64,000 nt of DNA from Lachnospiraceae bacterium (GTDB lineage Bacteria > Bacillota > Clostridia > Lachnospirales > Lachnospiraceae): contig CAJTCL010000018.1 of assembly GCA_910575005.1 (NCBI GenBank), forward strand, positions 1 to 64,000. The letters run 5' to 3'. The position numbers and the translations under genes were made by a program. Under the pieces are notes generated by a model, which was not told the DNA's origin, ran no database searches, and worked only from the letters and a program-made list of their open reading frames with translations. Of the stretch, positions 62,852 through 64,000 are shown in pieces. Position 1 is the stretch's first letter. Each line of letters begins with the position of its first letter.

Positions 62852-63406
62852 ATGCCTGATCGAAAACGACAGATGATCGGTAGGCGTAGCAAAGTATCTG
62901 GAGAGATTTTTGAACGGTGGCTTTCAAATGCCTGTGAATTTTATCTGAAAAAAGGATGGGCACATATCGAGAAGACGCCAGAACCTTTTCACATCACTGG
63001 AAAGGATGAACGGGGGATGGTGCGAGGGTACTACGAAAAGAAAGGCCAGCCAGACTTTAAGGGGATTTTATGTGATGGTACCGGAATTATGTTTGAAGCA
63101 AAGCATACAGATTCAGATCGGATGAAGCAGAACGTAGTTACGGAAACACAATGGAAAAACCTTGATATTTATGAGGGGTTTGGCGCCCATTGTTATGTGA
63201 TGGTGTCCATTGGGTTGACGAAGTTTTATAGAGTGCCCTGGAGTGTTTGGAAAAAGATGAAGGAATTGTATGGTCATAAATTTATGACGGAGCAGGAATT
63301 GGAACCTTATAAACTGCAAGAAAGACAATGCACGATACTGATTTTAGAAGGAATGGAATTGAGAAATGAGAGTACAGAAAACAGAGCTTGCAGAAAAGCT
63401 CCATAA
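62852..63406 (+). CDS. RecU/PD-(D/E)XK-type phage nuclease
   Basis: 184 residues. KVSGEIFERWLSNACEFYL, then KGQPDFKGILCDGTGIMFEA with D..ExK (EAKHTDSDRM), and FYRVPWSVW, the pattern of RecU-like Holliday-junction resolvases. ATG 62852 with AGAGGTG. Its end overlaps the clamp gene in another frame. Confidence 0.72.
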   Translation: MPDRKRQMIGRRSKVSGEIFERWLSNACEFYLKKGWAHIEKTPEPFHITGKDERGMVRGYYEKKGQPDFKGILCDGTGIMFEAKHTDSDRMKQNVVTETQWKNLDIYEGFGAHCYVMVSIGLTKFYRVPWSVWKKMKELYGHKFMTEQELEPYKLQERQCTILILEGMELRNESTENRACRKAP

Positions 63407-64000
63407 AATGAAAGGCATTGTGCCAAAGAAAACGACTATACCGGCTTTACAGGGAATTTTGGTTCAGGATGGCTTCTTAATCGCCAGCAACACAGAAATG
63501 ACCGTTAAGGTGAAGTTAGAAGGCGCAGAGAATGAATATTTTATCATTCCAGAGAGAGCCTTTGACCTGATCAGTAATCTTCCAGATGGTGAGGTAATGA
63601 TTTCTGTTACAGGTAAAAATACCATTACCATCCAGGCGGATAAGATCAAGAATACATACCAGACAATGGATCCAGAATTATTTCCACTGGGTGCAGCCTG
63701 GGAAGAAGGAAGTGAATGGAAAATCCAAGCGGAGGTACTTTTAAACTCTATGAAACGTGTGTCTTATGCGGTGTCTGCACAGGGTGTCAATGCCATCATG
63801 TCTTCTGTCTGTTTACAGGCGGCTGGAGGGAAGCTTCATTTTGTCGGTTCAGATGGCCATGTATTAGCCTGGGACCAAGTGGACTATGAAGGGGATTTTG
63901 AATTGCTGGTGCCCAAAAATACGGTAGATCGGTTGAGAAGTCTAGGAATTGCTGGAGAGATACAAATGAAATATCACCAGACAGGTGCCGTGTTTCTTAC
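63366..64000 (+). CDS. phage-encoded DNA polymerase III beta sliding clamp (3' end outside window)
   Basis: 211 codons are visible, cut by the window end. KLHKMKGIVPKKTTIPALQG and FLIASNTEMTVKVKLEG are the first clamp domain; MKRVSYAVSAQGVNAIMSSV the second. Clamps hold DNA polymerase on DNA. Together with the initiator and primase-helicase this suggests that the phage brings part of its own replisome. Which polymerase it serves is unseen. Confidence 0.85.
   Translation, partial: MRVQKTELAEKLHKMKGIVPKKTTIPALQGILVQDGFLIASNTEMTVKVKLEGAENEYFIIPERAFDLISNLPDGEVMISVTGKNTITIQADKIKNTYQTMDPELFPLGAAWEEGSEWKIQAEVLLNSMKRVSYAVSAQGVNAIMSSVCLQAAGGKLHFVGSDGHVLAWDQVDYEGDFELLVPKNTVDRLRSLGIAGEIQMKYHQTGAVFL

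Noticed and set aside
1-64000. tRNA or rRNA genes
   Set aside because: No cloverleaf or rRNA-like stretch was seen, including at the prophage edge near 50807.
50807-64000. Integrative conjugative element instead of prophage
   Set aside because: The integrase is Tn916-like, but downstream genes are phage replication and immunity genes; no relaxase or conjugation genes are visible.

Overview
The window looks like chromosomal DNA from a gut-type Clostridia (Lachnospiraceae-like) bacterium carrying much accessory DNA. This rests on strong Firmicute Shine-Dalgarno sites, many TTGACA-N17-TATAAT promoters, Clostridia-type gene families (sensory [FeFe]-hydrogenase-like protein, MATE-kinase fusion, Cys-rich KTR proteins, DUF3737) and moderate G+C. 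The species cannot be named from the window.

Layout. (1) 0.1-7.4 kb: a cytidylate-kinase-like gene; a MarR regulator with a His-rich tail under a palindromic promoter; a heterodimeric ABC exporter; and a MATE transporter fused to a cytidylate-kinase-like domain behind a structured leader ending in an intrinsic terminator (possible guanidine-IV riboswitch). (2) 7.5-15.1 kb: a tannase-like remnant, a TetR gene with its operator, an IrtAB/YbtPQ-like ABC pair, then HMA protein, ZIP transporter, frameshifted DtxR/MntR-like regulator and a methyltransferase-like membrane protein. A GTTAG-N6-CTAAC dyad occurs three times here, which suggests a metal regulon. (3) 15.6-20.5 kb: an AT-rich island that truncates an AraC gene on the left and a flavodoxin gene on the right. 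It encodes a two-module D-Ala-D-Ala-ligase-like protein (first module broken) and a MurF-alanine racemase fusion, so the whole D-alanine branch of cell-wall precursor synthesis sits in two overlapping genes. (4) 20.5-40.2 kb: a redox and secretion region with many broken genes: NAD(P)H oxidoreductase, LysR, a sortase B with a VPNTG-type substrate, SDR, Ntn hydrolase, PaaK-like adenylate-forming enzyme with a MacB-like ABC exporter, MATE, DUF3737, LysE, MalY/PatB and aldo/keto reductase. Four secreted cyclophilin-like proteins are scattered through it, and short promoter boxes are shared between distant genes. (5) 40.4-45.4 kb: gene fragments and insertion sequences. (6) 45.5-50.8 kb: a membrane protein, a ferredoxin/[FeFe]-hydrogenase/chemoreceptor fusion, exoA and rlmD. 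(7) 50.8-64.0 kb: the left part of a prophage integrated just after rlmD: integrase, HsdR-N-like protein, two back-to-back immunity modules with different operators, recombination genes, a replication initiator with 75-bp repeats, a primase-helicase, a resolvase-like nuclease and a phage-encoded DNA polymerase sliding clamp cut by the window end.

Several genes are broken by single-base shifts, some at A-runs. These may be true decay, slippage or sequencing error. All family calls were made by eye from motifs; no searches were run.
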